Below, piece by piece: positions 17,388 to 26,115 of a stretch of DNA of 64,000 nt. The stretch is from Streptomyces sp. SID13726 (lineage in GTDB: Bacteria; Actinomycetota; Actinomycetes; Streptomycetales; Streptomycetaceae). The notes below the pieces were generated by a model, which was not told the DNA's origin, searched no databases, and saw only the letters and a program-made list of their open reading frames with translations. The stretch covers positions 434,001-498,000 of the forward strand of contig NZ_JAAGLY010000003.1 in NCBI RefSeq assembly GCF_010548375.1, read 5' to 3'. The translations under genes and the position numbers were made by a program. The number at the start of each line of letters is the position of its first letter. Positions within the stretch are counted from its first letter, which is position 1.

Positions 17388-20300
17388 TCAGTTCTTCTTC
17401 TTGCGGACGGTCGTCTTGCTGGTCAGGGTCCAGGTCTGGGACTTCACCGTGTGGCGCTTCTTGTCCAGCGCCTTGACCGAGACCTTGAACCGGGTGCCGT
17501 CCGGGAACGGCGACGACAGGTGGACGGACACCTTGTGGGTGGCCCGGTTGTAGGAGGCGACGGCCGTGACGTGCATCTTCTTCGCGGCCTTGGAGCCGCT
17601 CAGGATCGCCACGGTCGCCTTGACGGACGACAGCTTGGTCGAGGCGGGCAGGGTCGCGACGAGCGGGCTCGCCACGTCGGCGGTGTGTGCCAGCGAGGAC
17701 ACGGTCACCTCCGACGCGGTGGCCGTCGCCAGGGACGCGCTCGGGTCGTCGGCGGTGAAGACCGGGCCCACCCAGTAGTTCGCGGATCCGTAGGAGCCGT
17801 TGGGGAAGGCCGGGTCGCTGCCGTAGCGGTAGAGCCCGTTGTGGTGCGCGGTGGTGTCGGCCGTGGCGGTCAGCGGATACGACTGGTGGGCCGAGGCGAA
17901 GTAGCCGCCGTCCACCGCGTAGTTGCCGTTCGGCGCGTGGTAGGAGGCCACGTAGGCGGTGCCTGCGGTGACCGCCACCGGGGTGGCGAACGTCATCGTC
18001 TGCCAGCCGGAGGCCGTCTCACCGGTGAAGGTGCCGGTGGCCAGCAGCGTGCCGTCGTCCGACCACAGGCTGCCGGTGTGGGTGCCCGTGTTGGTCGTGC
18101 CCTTGTAGAAGGTGACACCGGTGATCCAGCCGTCCGCCGAGGACGTGAACCGGGTGCCCAGCTCCACCGAGTTGCTGTCGCCGGTCACCGCGCTGGTGGC
18201 CGGGGTGGCGGAGGAGTTCCACAGGGTGCAGGGGCAGGTGACCGCGGGCGGTTCGGAACTGGTCGTGAAGCTCCAGGTGACCGGGTCCGCCATGGCGTTG
18301 CCCCACAGGTCGGAGGCCTGGACGGACGCGGTGTACGTGGTGTGCAGCGACAGTTCGGTGGACGGGGTGAAGGTCGCCTTGTTGGACGAGGGCAGCGTCT
18401 TGACGCCCGGCACGGTGTTGCCGTCCGGGTCCTTCAGCGTGAAGGTGAGGCTGTCCGCGTCGATGGCGTGGTCGAAGACGGCCGACACCGGAGCCGTGAT
18501 CGAGGTGCCGGTCGCCCCCGACGTCGGGGACTTCGAGGTGACGGTGGGCGGGGTGGTGCTGGCCGTCGAGGTGTCCAGGACCACGTCGACCCAGTAGTTG
18601 CTGCCGGACGACTGCGAGGACGGGAAGGCGCTGGTGGAGCTGTAGCGGTAGACGCCGTTGCCGCCGTCGGTGCCGGTCTTCAGAGCCGTCAGCGGTGCCA
18701 GGCCGGCGGCGCTGTTGGTGAGGGTGTTGTCGAAGGAGTATCCGCCGTTGGGGGCGAAGTACGAGGCGACGTAGGTGGTGTTGGCCTTGACGGTGACCGG
18801 CGTGGAGAAGTTCAGCTGCTTCCAGCCGGAGGCCGTCTCGTCGGTGAAGGTGCCGGTGGCCAGGCGGGTGCCGGAGGCGCTCCACAGGCTGCCGGTGTGG
18901 GTGCCGGTGTTGGCGGGCGACTTGTAGAAGCGGACGCCGGTGATCGAACCGGCCACCGTGGTACGGATCTTGACGCCGAGCTCCAGGGAGCTGCCGTCAC
19001 CCGCGTTGACGGTGCCGGGGACGGCCGTGGCCGGCCAGATGGTGCAGGGGCAGGCCTGGGGGCCGACGGTGACCGGGACGGTGGTGACGGCGCCGATGTT
19101 GACGCTGTCGTCGACCGCGCGGACCTTGATGGAGGCCGCGCCCGGGGTGGTCGGGGTCCAGCTGTAGCTCCAGGAGGTGAGGCCGTTCGCGGCCTGCCAG
19201 GTGGAGCCGCCGTCCGTGGAGATCTCCACCCGGGCCACCACGCCGCCGGAGTCGGAGGCGGTGCCGCTGATGGTGACCGGCTTCAGCGCCGGGACGGTGA
19301 CCCCGGAGGCCGGGCTCGTCACGGTGATGGCCGGGCCGGTGGTGTCGGTGGAGGCGGTGGCCGCGACGAGGTTGCTCTGCCGGGTCAGCGGCTGGACTCC
19401 CATGTCGGCGAAGACGTTCATCGTCGCCTGCTGCATCCGGGCGTCCTCGGTGACGACCGTGTCCTCGGGGTCGTACGTCGGGATGTTGGTCAGGCCCCAG
19501 GACCACTGCACGGTTCCGGCGCCGAACACCAGCGCTCCGGAGTCCTGGTCGCGGAACTCGACGAGGTTGTGGGTCGCCGTGCCGTTGCCGTAGACGTTGC
19601 CCCAGTCCATGCGGAGCTTGCCGTCGTTGATGTCGACCGTCGTGGACGACACGTCGATGGCTCCGGCGGGTCTGGTGCTGTTGTCGATGTCGCTGTCCCA
19701 CTCGTACCCGAGCGTGCCGGTCGGGAAGGTGGCCGTCTGGCTCGACGTGAGGTTCGCGATGGAGGTGTTGCGCCAGATCCGGTTCTTGCCGTAGGAGCCG
19801 GGCACGGTGATCGCGTCGCTGCGGTAGCCGTTCACCGTGAACATGGAGCCGGTGAGGATGTTCGGCGGCTGGTAGGACTGGCCGTAGTCGGTGCTGGCCG
19901 GGTCCATCCAGGTGCCGGTCCACTGGCCGCTCGGGTCGGCGATGCCGTTGTTCTGCGCCATCTTGGTCATCTTGTAGCAGACCAGGGTGCGGTTGTCGGT
20001 GTTGGTCCCGTCGATGCTCGGGGTGAGCCGGGTCTTCCAGAACACCTCGTTGCCGCTGAAGAAGCCCTGTCGCACACCGGCCTTGCGGGCCGCGAGGACG
20101 TTGGTGTACTGGCTCTGCGTCCAGTACTCGTCATGTCCCGAGGACAGGTACACCTTGTGGTTCTTCAGCAGGGTGTCGCCGTGGGTCGACACGTCCACTC
20201 CGGAGAGATAGCTGACGTCGTAGCCGTTGCGCTCCAGCCACGACAGCATCATGTACTCGGAGCCGTAGATGCCGTTGTCGCCGCCGATGTCCAGCGGGCG

Positions 20301-20984
20301 GTTGTAACTGACCTCGTAGGCACGGCCGTCCGGCGCCGGGCCGGTGCCGCCGTAGAGGTCCTGGCCGCCGTAGTCGTTGTACGCCTGCCAGGTCTGGTCA
20401 CTGGTCTGCACGACGACGTCGGAGGTGCTGGAGTCCTTGCGCACGACGAACGGGTACGGCATCAGGCCGTCGCCGTCGGTCTGCGTGAGGTTCGCGATGT
20501 ACAGGCCGGAGACGGCGTCGCTGGGCACCGTCCAGGTGGCGGTGGTCGGCCAGTTGCCGCAGTCGACCAGGCCGGTGGCGGCCTTGGTGGTGCAACTGGC
20601 TTCCTTCGTCGTGTAGTTGGCGGGGTAGGTCACCGCCGCCTGGGCCGCGGTCGACATCTCGCGGGCGCCGTCGCCGCCGTACCAGCCGAGGCGGTAGATC
20701 TCGACGTGGTACGAGACCGGGGACTGGATCTTGAACTGGACGGTGTCACCGGCCTGGACGCTCTCCTTGGTGGAGAACCCCTTGATGTCACCGTAGGCGT
20801 TGGGCGAGAACCAGTCGGACATGGGGCTGCCCGCCTTGGAGTTCTCGCAGACGATCGGGTTCGAACCCGTTCCGCAGGGATCGGACGCCGCCTGGGCGGT
20901 CACGGCCTGCGGGAGCACCGCCCATATCAGTGCGGCGACGACGGCGAGGCGGCCGCCCCGGAGCCGTCTGCTCCATTTGTTCAT
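17388..20984 (-). CDS. Large secreted protein: DMF-ase-beta-like domain, Ig-like, two DUF4082, Big_5
   Basis: The 1,198-residue product has a Sec signal peptide (about residues 1-33, cut near AQAAS). Residues about 55-545 resemble the C-terminal domain of N,N-dimethylformamidase beta subunits: EIYRLGWYGGDGAREM, GHDEYWTQSQ, FFSGNEVFW and a calcium-like DWGNVYGN. An Ig-like unit (about 555-645), a DUF4082 unit (about 648-798), a Big_5-type Ig unit (about 810-910) and a second DUF4082 unit (about 916-1076) follow, then a basic tail. The two DUF4082 units share CPCT(I/L)W, GTHTGSLWS and TASGWxxxxF. Such mosaics are usually extracellular carbohydrate-active or adhesion proteins. Its function in this locus is unknown. 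Confidence 0.88.
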   Translation of the reverse strand: MNKWSRRLRGGRLAVVAALIWAVLPQAVTAQAASDPCGTGSNPIVCENSKAGSPMSDWFSPNAYGDIKGFSTKESVQAGDTVQFKIQSPVSYHVEIYRLGWYGGDGAREMSTAAQAAVTYPANYTTKEASCTTKAATGLVDCGNWPTTATWTVPSDAVSGLYIANLTQTDGDGLMPYPFVVRKDSSTSDVVVQTSDQTWQAYNDYGGQDLYGGTGPAPDGRAYEVSYNRPLDIGGDNGIYGSEYMMLSWLERNGYDVSYLSGVDVSTHGDTLLKNHKVYLSSGHDEYWTQSQYTNVLAARKAGVRQGFFSGNEVFWKTRLTPSIDGTNTDNRTLVCYKMTKMAQNNGIADPSGQWTGTWMDPASTDYGQSYQPPNILTGSMFTVNGYRSDAITVPGSYGKNRIWRNTSIANLTSSQTATFPTGTLGYEWDSDIDNSTRPAGAIDVSSTTVDINDGKLRMDWGNVYGNGTATHNLVEFRDQDSGALVFGAGTVQWSWGLTNIPTYDPEDTVVTEDARMQQATMNVFADMGVQPLTRQSNLVAATASTDTTGPAITVTSPASGVTVPALKPVTISGTASDSGGVVARVEISTDGGSTWQAANGLTSWSYSWTPTTPGAASIKVRAVDDSVNIGAVTTVPVTVGPQACPCTIWPATAVPGTVNAGDGSSLELGVKIRTTVAGSITGVRFYKSPANTGTHTGSLWSASGTRLATGTFTDETASGWKQLNFSTPVTVKANTTYVASYFAPNGGYSFDNTLTNSAAGLAPLTALKTGTDGGNGVYRYSSTSAFPSSQSSGSNYWVDVVLDTSTASTTPPTVTSKSPTSGATGTSITAPVSAVFDHAIDADSLTFTLKDPDGNTVPGVKTLPSSNKATFTPSTELSLHTTYTASVQASDLWGNAMADPVTWSFTTSSEPPAVTCPCTLWNSSATPATSAVTGDSNSVELGTRFTSSADGWITGVTFYKGTTNTGTHTGSLWSDDGTLLATGTFTGETASGWQTMTFATPVAVTAGTAYVASYHAPNGNYAVDGGYFASAHQSYPLTATADTTAHHNGLYRYGSDPAFPNGSYGSANYWVGPVFTADDPSASLATATASEVTVSSLAHTADVASPLVATLPASTKLSSVKATVAILSGSKAAKKMHVTAVASYNRATHKVSVHLSSPFPDGTRFKVSVKALDKKRHTVKSQTWTLTSKTTVRKKKN

Positions 20985-21013
20985 GTGGTACCTCTCAGCG
21001 GTGCTGTGCAGGA

Positions 21014-21030
21014 CCGACCCACGGGGTCGG
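21014..21030 (-). terminator. Short GC hairpin downstream of the aminotransferase operon
   Basis: CCGACCC-ACG-GGGTCGG, a 7-base-pair stem, lies between the stop of the 21056 aminotransferase gene and the secreted-protein gene on the same strand. It likely ends the 27554-21056 operon. Confidence 0.5.
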
Positions 21031-21055
21031 GGTGAGGCTTGTCGTGGGGAGCCGA

Positions 21056-22174
21056 TCAGCCTCGGAGCGCTTCGGCGAGCGCGTCCACGACCCGTTGCTG
21101 CTGGTCGGGGGTGATCTGGGGGTAGAGCGGCAGCGACAGGATCCGATCCGCCGCCCGCTCGGCGTGCGGGAACTCGCCCCGCGTGCGGCCGAGATGGCGG
21201 TAGGCAGGGGTGAGGTGGACCGGGGCCGGGTAGTGCACTCCGGCTCCGATGCCCTCGGCGTTGAGCTTGCCGACGACGTCGTCGCGGTCGGCCCCGGTGA
21301 TCTGGACGACGTACAGGTGCCAGACGTGCAGGTTGCCGGGCGCCGTCACCGGGAGGACGACCCGGCCGTCGGCGGCCAGGTCGGCGAGCAGGGTGTCGTA
21401 GCGGGCGGCGGCGGCCCGGCGGGCGTCGTTGCCGTCCGCCAGGCGCTTGAGCTTGGCGCGCAGGACGACGGCCTGGAGTCCGTCCAGGCGGCTGTTGAAC
21501 CCGGGGACGTCATGGCGGTACTTGGCGACTCCGCCGTGGTTGGCGATGGCGCGCACCAGGCCGGTGAGTTCCTCGTCGTCGGTCAGCACCGCGCCCGCGT
21601 CGCCGTAGGCGCCGAGGTTCTTGCCCGGGTAGAAGCTGGTGGCCGCGATGCCGCCGCTGCCGGGTGTCCGGCCGTCGCGGGTGGCGCCCTGGCACTGGGC
21701 CGCGTCCTCCACGACCCTTACGTGGTCCGGGAGTTGGGCGGCGAGTTCCGTCACCTCGGCCATCTGGCCGTAGAGGTGGACGGGGACGACCGCGCGGGTC
21801 GCCGGGCCCACCGCGGCCAACGCGGCCCGGGGGTCGAGGAGATGGCTTTCGGGCAGGCAGTCCGCGAGGACCGGCCGGGCGCCGATGCGGGCCACCGCGC
21901 CCGCGGTCGCGATGAAGGTGTTGGCGGGGACGACGACCTCGTCACCGGGCCCCACCCCACTGGCGCGCAGGGCGAGTTCGAGGGCGTCGGTGCCGTTGGC
22001 GACGCCCACGCAGTGCGCGACCCCGCCGAACTCGGCGTACTCGCGCTCGAACCGGCGGACTTCCTCGCCGCCGACGAACGCGGTGTTCGCCAGCACCCGG
22101 TCGAATCCGGCCCGTACCTCGTCGGCGACCTCTTCGTGCGCCGCCTTGAGGTCGACAAGCGGAATCTGGTTCAT
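21056..22174 (-). CDS. DegT/DnrJ/EryC1 sugar aminotransferase, WbpE type
   Basis: This 372-residue PLP enzyme opens with MNQIPLVDLKAAHEEV. It has GVANGTDALELAL, the EDAAQCQGA motif and the PLP-lysine segment FYPGKNLGAYGDAGA. The GKNLGAYGDAGA form and the IPLVDLKA start are typical of WbpE-like 3-aminotransferases that act on UDP-3-keto-N-acetylglucuronate with glutamate as donor. Start ATG 22174 overlaps the preceding acyltransferase gene by ATGA and has a GGGGGGA ribosome site. It likely works with the WbpB-type oxidoreductase at 25042. Confidence 0.92.
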   Translation of the reverse strand: MNQIPLVDLKAAHEEVADEVRAGFDRVLANTAFVGGEEVRRFEREYAEFGGVAHCVGVANGTDALELALRASGVGPGDEVVVPANTFIATAGAVARIGARPVLADCLPESHLLDPRAALAAVGPATRAVVPVHLYGQMAEVTELAAQLPDHVRVVEDAAQCQGATRDGRTPGSGGIAATSFYPGKNLGAYGDAGAVLTDDEELTGLVRAIANHGGVAKYRHDVPGFNSRLDGLQAVVLRAKLKRLADGNDARRAAAARYDTLLADLAADGRVVLPVTAPGNLHVWHLYVVQITGADRDDVVGKLNAEGIGAGVHYPAPVHLTPAYRHLGRTRGEFPHAERAADRILSLPLYPQITPDQQQRVVDALAEALRG

Positions 22175-22860
22175 GTCAGCGGTCCCCCCACTGTCTGCTT
22201 TCGTAGTTCGTCCAGCGCGGGCGCGTCCGCCGCGCGCAGCCGTCGGGCCGGGCTCCCCACCCAGACCTCGCCCGGCGGAACATCGCCGAGCACGGCACTT
22301 CCCATCCCGATCTGCGACCAGGCGCCGACCGTCGTGCCCTCCCTGACCAGGGCTCCGGAGCCGACATAGGCCCCGCGCTCCAGTCGCACTCCCCCGCCCA
22401 GGCGGACGCCGGAGGTGATCGTCGCGTACTCCTCGACCACGTCGTCGTGGGTGAGGACGGCGTGCGGCATCACGGCGACGTGCGCGCCGACCCGGACGGC
22501 GGCGGTCAGCACGCAGTGCGCGAGCAGGACCGAGCCGGGGCCGATCTCGGAGGTCGCCGAGACCACCGCGGTCGGGTGGACCACGGTGGCGTAGCGGTCG
22601 TCGGGCAGGCCGAGTCCGCGTACGAGCCGGGCCCGGGACGCGTAGTCCCGCGGGTTGCCCACGCAGACCACGACCCGCGCCTCCGGCAGGTCGTGGACCA
22701 GGTCGCAGCCGCCGAGGACGGGCACGCCGTCCACGTCGGTGCCGTGCAGGTCGGCGTTGTCGTCGAGGTGCCCGAGCAGCTCGAACCCGTCCGCGTCCCG
22801 TACGGCCTGCGCGGTCTCCCGGGCGAAGCCGCCCGCGCCGACGATCACAAGTCCGGTCAT
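22171..22860 (-). CDS. PglD/NeuD-type sugar O/N-acyltransferase
   Basis: This 229-residue enzyme has the two-part PglD/NeuD architecture. A small Rossmann-like UDP-sugar-binding domain (LVIVGAGGFARETAQAV) is followed by a left-handed beta-helix (IGPGSVLLAHCVLTAAVRVG and onward). The usual catalytic His is in the ATVVHPTAVVS segment, and THDDVVEEYATI takes the place of the usual NHD motif. It would acetylate an amino or hydroxyl group on a nucleotide sugar. Both flanking genes encode sugar aminotransferases and overlap it by ATGA. Its likely substrate is the amino-sugar made by the 22857 enzyme. Confidence 0.88.
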   Translation of the reverse strand: MTGLVIVGAGGFARETAQAVRDADGFELLGHLDDNADLHGTDVDGVPVLGGCDLVHDLPEARVVVCVGNPRDYASRARLVRGLGLPDDRYATVVHPTAVVSATSEIGPGSVLLAHCVLTAAVRVGAHVAVMPHAVLTHDDVVEEYATITSGVRLGGGVRLERGAYVGSGALVREGTTVGAWSQIGMGSAVLGDVPPGEVWVGSPARRLRAADAPALDELRKQTVGGPLT

Positions 22861-23996
22861 CTTCGGGCCTGTTCGCGCAGGGCTGCGACGACCCGGTCCT
22901 GCTGGTCCTCGGTCATGGTGTGGAACAGCGGCAGGATCAGCGAGTCGCGGCTGATCCGCTCGGTGGCCGGCAGCGGCACGCTCGGGTGGTCCGCGTAGGC
23001 GGGTTCGAGGTGCGCGGCCATGATCCCGCGCCGGGCGGAGACCCCGGCCTCGGAGAGCGCGGCGAGCAGGTCGTCCCGGCCGACGGGGAAGTCCTCGGCG
23101 AGCAGCACCCAGTAGGACTGGAAGTTGCTCTGCCCGTGCGCGGGGTCACTCACCGGGGTGAGCCCGGGGACGTCGTGCAGCAACGTGTCGTAGCGGGCGG
23201 CCAGTTCACGGCGGCGGGCGATCATCGCGTCGAGCTTGCCGAGCTGAACCAGGCCGATCGCCGCCTGGACGTCGGTCATCCGGTAGTTGAAGCCGACCTC
23301 CAGATAGCTTTCGAGGACCGGCTTGTTGCTCGCGTGGCGGTCCGCCGCCGAGGCGTTCATGCCGTGCTCGCGCAGCCGTCGCAGCCGGGCCGCCCACTCG
23401 GCGTCGTCGGTGGTGAGCATGCCGCCCTCACCGGTGGTGACGAGCTTGCGGGGGTGGAAGGACCAGGCGGCGAGCAGCGCCCCGTGTCCGACGGGCTTGC
23501 CGCCGACGGTCGAGCCGATGGCGCAGGCCGCGTCCTCGACCAGCGGCAGGTCCCAGTCGGCGCAGGCGGCGCGCAGGGCGTGCACGTCGGCCGGCACACC
23601 GCCCTGATGGACGGCGAGGACGGCCTTGGTGCGCGGGGTGCGGACCTGGTCCACGGTGTCCGTGGTCAGGTTGCCGGTGGCGGGGTCGACGTCCGCGAAC
23701 ACCGGCTCGGCGCCGACGTACCGCACGGCGTTGGCGGTGGCGATGAACGACAGCGAGGGCACCACGACCTCGTCGCCGGGGCCGACGCCGAGGGCGACCA
23801 GCGCGAGGTGCAGGGCGGTCGTGCAGGAGCTGACGGCGACGGCGTGCTCGGCCCCGACCCGCTCGGCGAAGGCCTTCTCGAAGGCGGCGACCCGGGGGCC
23901 CTGGGCGACCCAGCCGGACAGCACCGCGTCGGAGGCCGCCCTGGCCTCCTCCTCGCCGAGCCAGGGGATCATCACGGGGATGCGGTCGGTGCTCAC
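22857..23996 (-). CDS. DegT/DnrJ/EryC1 sugar aminotransferase, PglE-like
   Basis: This second PLP sugar aminotransferase has 379 residues and starts at GTG 23996 (VSTDRIPVMIPWLG). Motifs are SGWVAQGPRVAAFE, SSCTTALHLAL, EDAACAIGS and the lysine segment WSFHPRKLVTTGEGGM. The HPRK-TTGEGGM form is common in 4-aminotransferases such as PglE/PseC. It is co-translated with the SDR gene upstream (GTGA overlap) and with the PglD-type acyltransferase downstream. The three together look like a 4-amino-sugar or bacillosamine-like module. The sequence is clearly distinct from the 21056 enzyme, so the pair is not a recent duplication. Confidence 0.9.
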   Translation of the reverse strand: MSTDRIPVMIPWLGEEEARAASDAVLSGWVAQGPRVAAFEKAFAERVGAEHAVAVSSCTTALHLALVALGVGPGDEVVVPSLSFIATANAVRYVGAEPVFADVDPATGNLTTDTVDQVRTPRTKAVLAVHQGGVPADVHALRAACADWDLPLVEDAACAIGSTVGGKPVGHGALLAAWSFHPRKLVTTGEGGMLTTDDAEWAARLRRLREHGMNASAADRHASNKPVLESYLEVGFNYRMTDVQAAIGLVQLGKLDAMIARRRELAARYDTLLHDVPGLTPVSDPAHGQSNFQSYWVLLAEDFPVGRDDLLAALSEAGVSARRGIMAAHLEPAYADHPSVPLPATERISRDSLILPLFHTMTEDQQDRVVAALREQARR

Positions 23997-24994
23997 TTGG
24001 CGGCCTCCCGCTCCGAACGCCACCACTCGACCAGGTCCTTGAGCCCGGTGCGCAGGTCGATCTCCGCGGTGAACCCGAGCCGTTCGGCGGCCCGCGAGGT
24101 GTCGGCGAGGCGGCGGACCACGGAGTTGACCGAGCGGGCGGGTCCGTGGACCGGCTCCAGGCCCTCGGCGCCCATCGCCTCCAGCAGTCCGTCGGCGAGT
24201 TCGCGCAGCGAGGTCTCGGTGCCGCTGGCCACGTTGAACACCTCGTCGGTGACGTCCGACTCGGCGGCGAGGATGTTGGCCCTCGCGATGTCGCGGACGT
24301 CGACGAAGTCCATGGTCTGCGTGCCGTCGCCGAGGATCAGCGGCGGCTCGCCCGACTCGATGCGCTCCATCCAGCGGATGAGGACCTCGGTGTACAGGCC
24401 GTGGATGTCCATCCGGGGGCCGTAGACGTTGAAGTAGCGCAGCGCCACGTAGTCCAGGCCGTACATGGCGTGGAAGCTGCGCAGCATGCCTTCGTTGAAG
24501 GCCTTCGCGGCGCCGTAGAACGTGTCGTTGTTGTAGGCGTGGTGGCGCTCGGTCGTCGGGAAGTCCTCCGCCATGCCGTAGACGGAGGCCGACGAGGAGG
24601 CGATCACCTTGCCGACGCAGGCCGCGGCCGCCGCCTCCAGGACGTTGAACGTCCCGTCGACCAGCACCTCGTTGGCGAGCCTCGGCTCCTCCGCGCACTG
24701 GGTGATGCGGATCGCGGCGAGGTGGAACACCAGGTCGGCGCCCTCGGTGACCTTCCGGACCGTCTCGACGTCCCGTACGTCGCCCTCGACGACCTCGACG
24801 ACTCCGCTGGGCAGGGCCCGCGCGAGGTTGGCGCGCCGACCGCGCACGAAGTTGTCGAGTACGACGATCTCGCGGGCGCCGCCCTCGGCGAGCAGGTCGA
24901 CCAGGTTGGAGCCGATGGTGCCCGCTCCCCCGGTGACCAGGATCTTCTTGCCTCGTACGCTGCTCAACTGCTGTGCCCTCTCAGGGAATTGCAT
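23993..24994 (-). CDS. NAD-dependent nucleotide-sugar epimerase/dehydratase (extended SDR)
   Basis: This protein of up to 333 residues has the Rossmann motif VTGGAGTIGSNLVDLL. The catalytic segments are SSSASVYG and, with the YxxxK motif, FYGAAKAF. RYFNVYGPRMD is present, as in UDP-hexose epimerases and some dehydratases. The ATG at 24994 has no obvious ribosome site. TTG 24967 (LSSVRGKKIL) has AGAGGG upstream and starts closer to the fold, so the true start may be there. The gene is coupled by GTGA overlap to an aminotransferase and probably supplies its keto-sugar or epimerised substrate. The exact reaction cannot be fixed from sequence alone. Confidence 0.87.
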   Translation of the reverse strand: MQFPERAQQLSSVRGKKILVTGGAGTIGSNLVDLLAEGGAREIVVLDNFVRGRRANLARALPSGVVEVVEGDVRDVETVRKVTEGADLVFHLAAIRITQCAEEPRLANEVLVDGTFNVLEAAAAACVGKVIASSSASVYGMAEDFPTTERHHAYNNDTFYGAAKAFNEGMLRSFHAMYGLDYVALRYFNVYGPRMDIHGLYTEVLIRWMERIESGEPPLILGDGTQTMDFVDVRDIARANILAAESDVTDEVFNVASGTETSLRELADGLLEAMGAEGLEPVHGPARSVNSVVRRLADTSRAAERLGFTAEIDLRTGLKDLVEWWRSEREAAK

Positions 24995-25041
24995 CGTTTG
25001 ACTGGTTTCGCTCGGGCGCCCGGCGCCTTGGTCGGTGTCGC

Positions 25042-26115
25042 TCAGCGGCCGGCGCGCAGGCCGACGACCGCGCCCTTGAACTCCAGGCTTCGGGAGGCGG
25101 CCTCCAGGATGTCCAGCACCCGCAGGCCCGCCCGGCCGTCGGTCAGCGGCGCGCGGCCCGTCCTGATCGCGTCGGCGAACTCGTCGACCATGCTGCGCAG
25201 CGCTTCCTTCTCGCCGATCGCGGGCGCGACCATGTCGCCGGAGCGGTAGGAGATGAGCATGTCCCGGCGCTCGTCCGCGCCGATCTCCTGCGGGGCGGCC
25301 ATGTCGACGCCCCGGTCGTAGACGGCCACCCGCTGAAGCGGGTTGAGGTCGTCCCAGACCAGGGTGCGCTTGGAGCCGCCCACCATGGTGGTGCGCACCT
25401 TGGTCGGCGACAGCCAGTTGACGTGGACGTGGGCGATGGCCCCGGTGTTGAGCGTCAGCGTCAGATAGGCGACGCACGCCTGTCCGGCGCCGATCGGGTC
25501 GGCCCCGTGGGCGGCGACGGCGACCGGCTCGACGCCCGCCGGGAGGATGAAGTCGAGGATCGACAGGTCGTGCGGGGCGAGGTCCCACATGACGTCGATG
25601 TCCTTCTGGACCAGGCCGAGGTTGATGCGGACCGAGTCGACGAAGTGGACCTCGCCGAGTTCGCCGGAGTGGACCAGTTCCCTGATCCGGCCCACGGCGG
25701 GCGTGTAGCAGTAGGTGTGGTCGCACATCAGGGTGAGCCCGCGCTCCTCGGCCTCGGCGACCAGCCGCTGCCCGTCGGCGTAGGTCGCCGCGAGCGGCTT
25801 CTCCACGAGGACGTGCTTCCCGGCGCGCAGGGCGGCCAGGGCGATGTCGAGGTGGGTGCCGGCGGGCGTGGCCACGGCGACGGCGGCCACGTCGGGGTCG
25901 GCGAGCACGGCCGCGTAGTCCGAGGTGGCCTGGATCGTGGAGTAGCCGCCGAGGACCCGCTGGGCGCGGTCCACGTCGAGGTCGCAGAGCCAGCGCAGCC
26001 GGAAGCGGTCGCTGGCCTGGAAGTTGCGGACCAGGTTGGGTCCCCAGTAGCCGGCCCCGACGACCGCGACCCCGAGCGGTTCCTGCGTCACTGTCTTCCT
26101 CTTCCTTCGGTCCAT
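25042..26115 (-). CDS. Gfo/Idh/MocA oxidoreductase, WbpB type
   Basis: This 357-residue NAD-dependent sugar oxidoreductase carries GVAVVGAGYWGPNLVRNF at the N-terminus. The catalytic lysine motif EKPLA follows, then CDHTYCYTPAVGRIRELV and DVMWDLAPHDLSILDF. The WDLAPHD motif is shared with WbpB/WlbA enzymes that oxidise C3 of UDP-GlcNAcA to the 3-keto sugar. The start codon overlaps the stop of the sugar-transferase gene by one base (TGATG), with GGGGG upstream. It probably feeds the WbpE-type aminotransferase at 21056, two operon segments away. The next gene follows after 47 bases. Confidence 0.92.
   Translation of the reverse strand: MDRRKRKTVTQEPLGVAVVGAGYWGPNLVRNFQASDRFRLRWLCDLDVDRAQRVLGGYSTIQATSDYAAVLADPDVAAVAVATPAGTHLDIALAALRAGKHVLVEKPLAATYADGQRLVAEAEERGLTLMCDHTYCYTPAVGRIRELVHSGELGEVHFVDSVRINLGLVQKDIDVMWDLAPHDLSILDFILPAGVEPVAVAAHGADPIGAGQACVAYLTLTLNTGAIAHVHVNWLSPTKVRTTMVGGSKRTLVWDDLNPLQRVAVYDRGVDMAAPQEIGADERRDMLISYRSGDMVAPAIGEKEALRSMVDEFADAIRTGRAPLTDGRAGLRVLDILEAASRSLEFKGAVVGLRAGR

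Noticed and set aside
17316..21035. Very long open frame on the plus strand opposite the secreted-protein gene
   Set aside because: It is an Ala/Gly/Val/Arg/Asp-rich antisense frame with no domain similarity, which is expected from GC-rich third positions of the real minus-strand gene.
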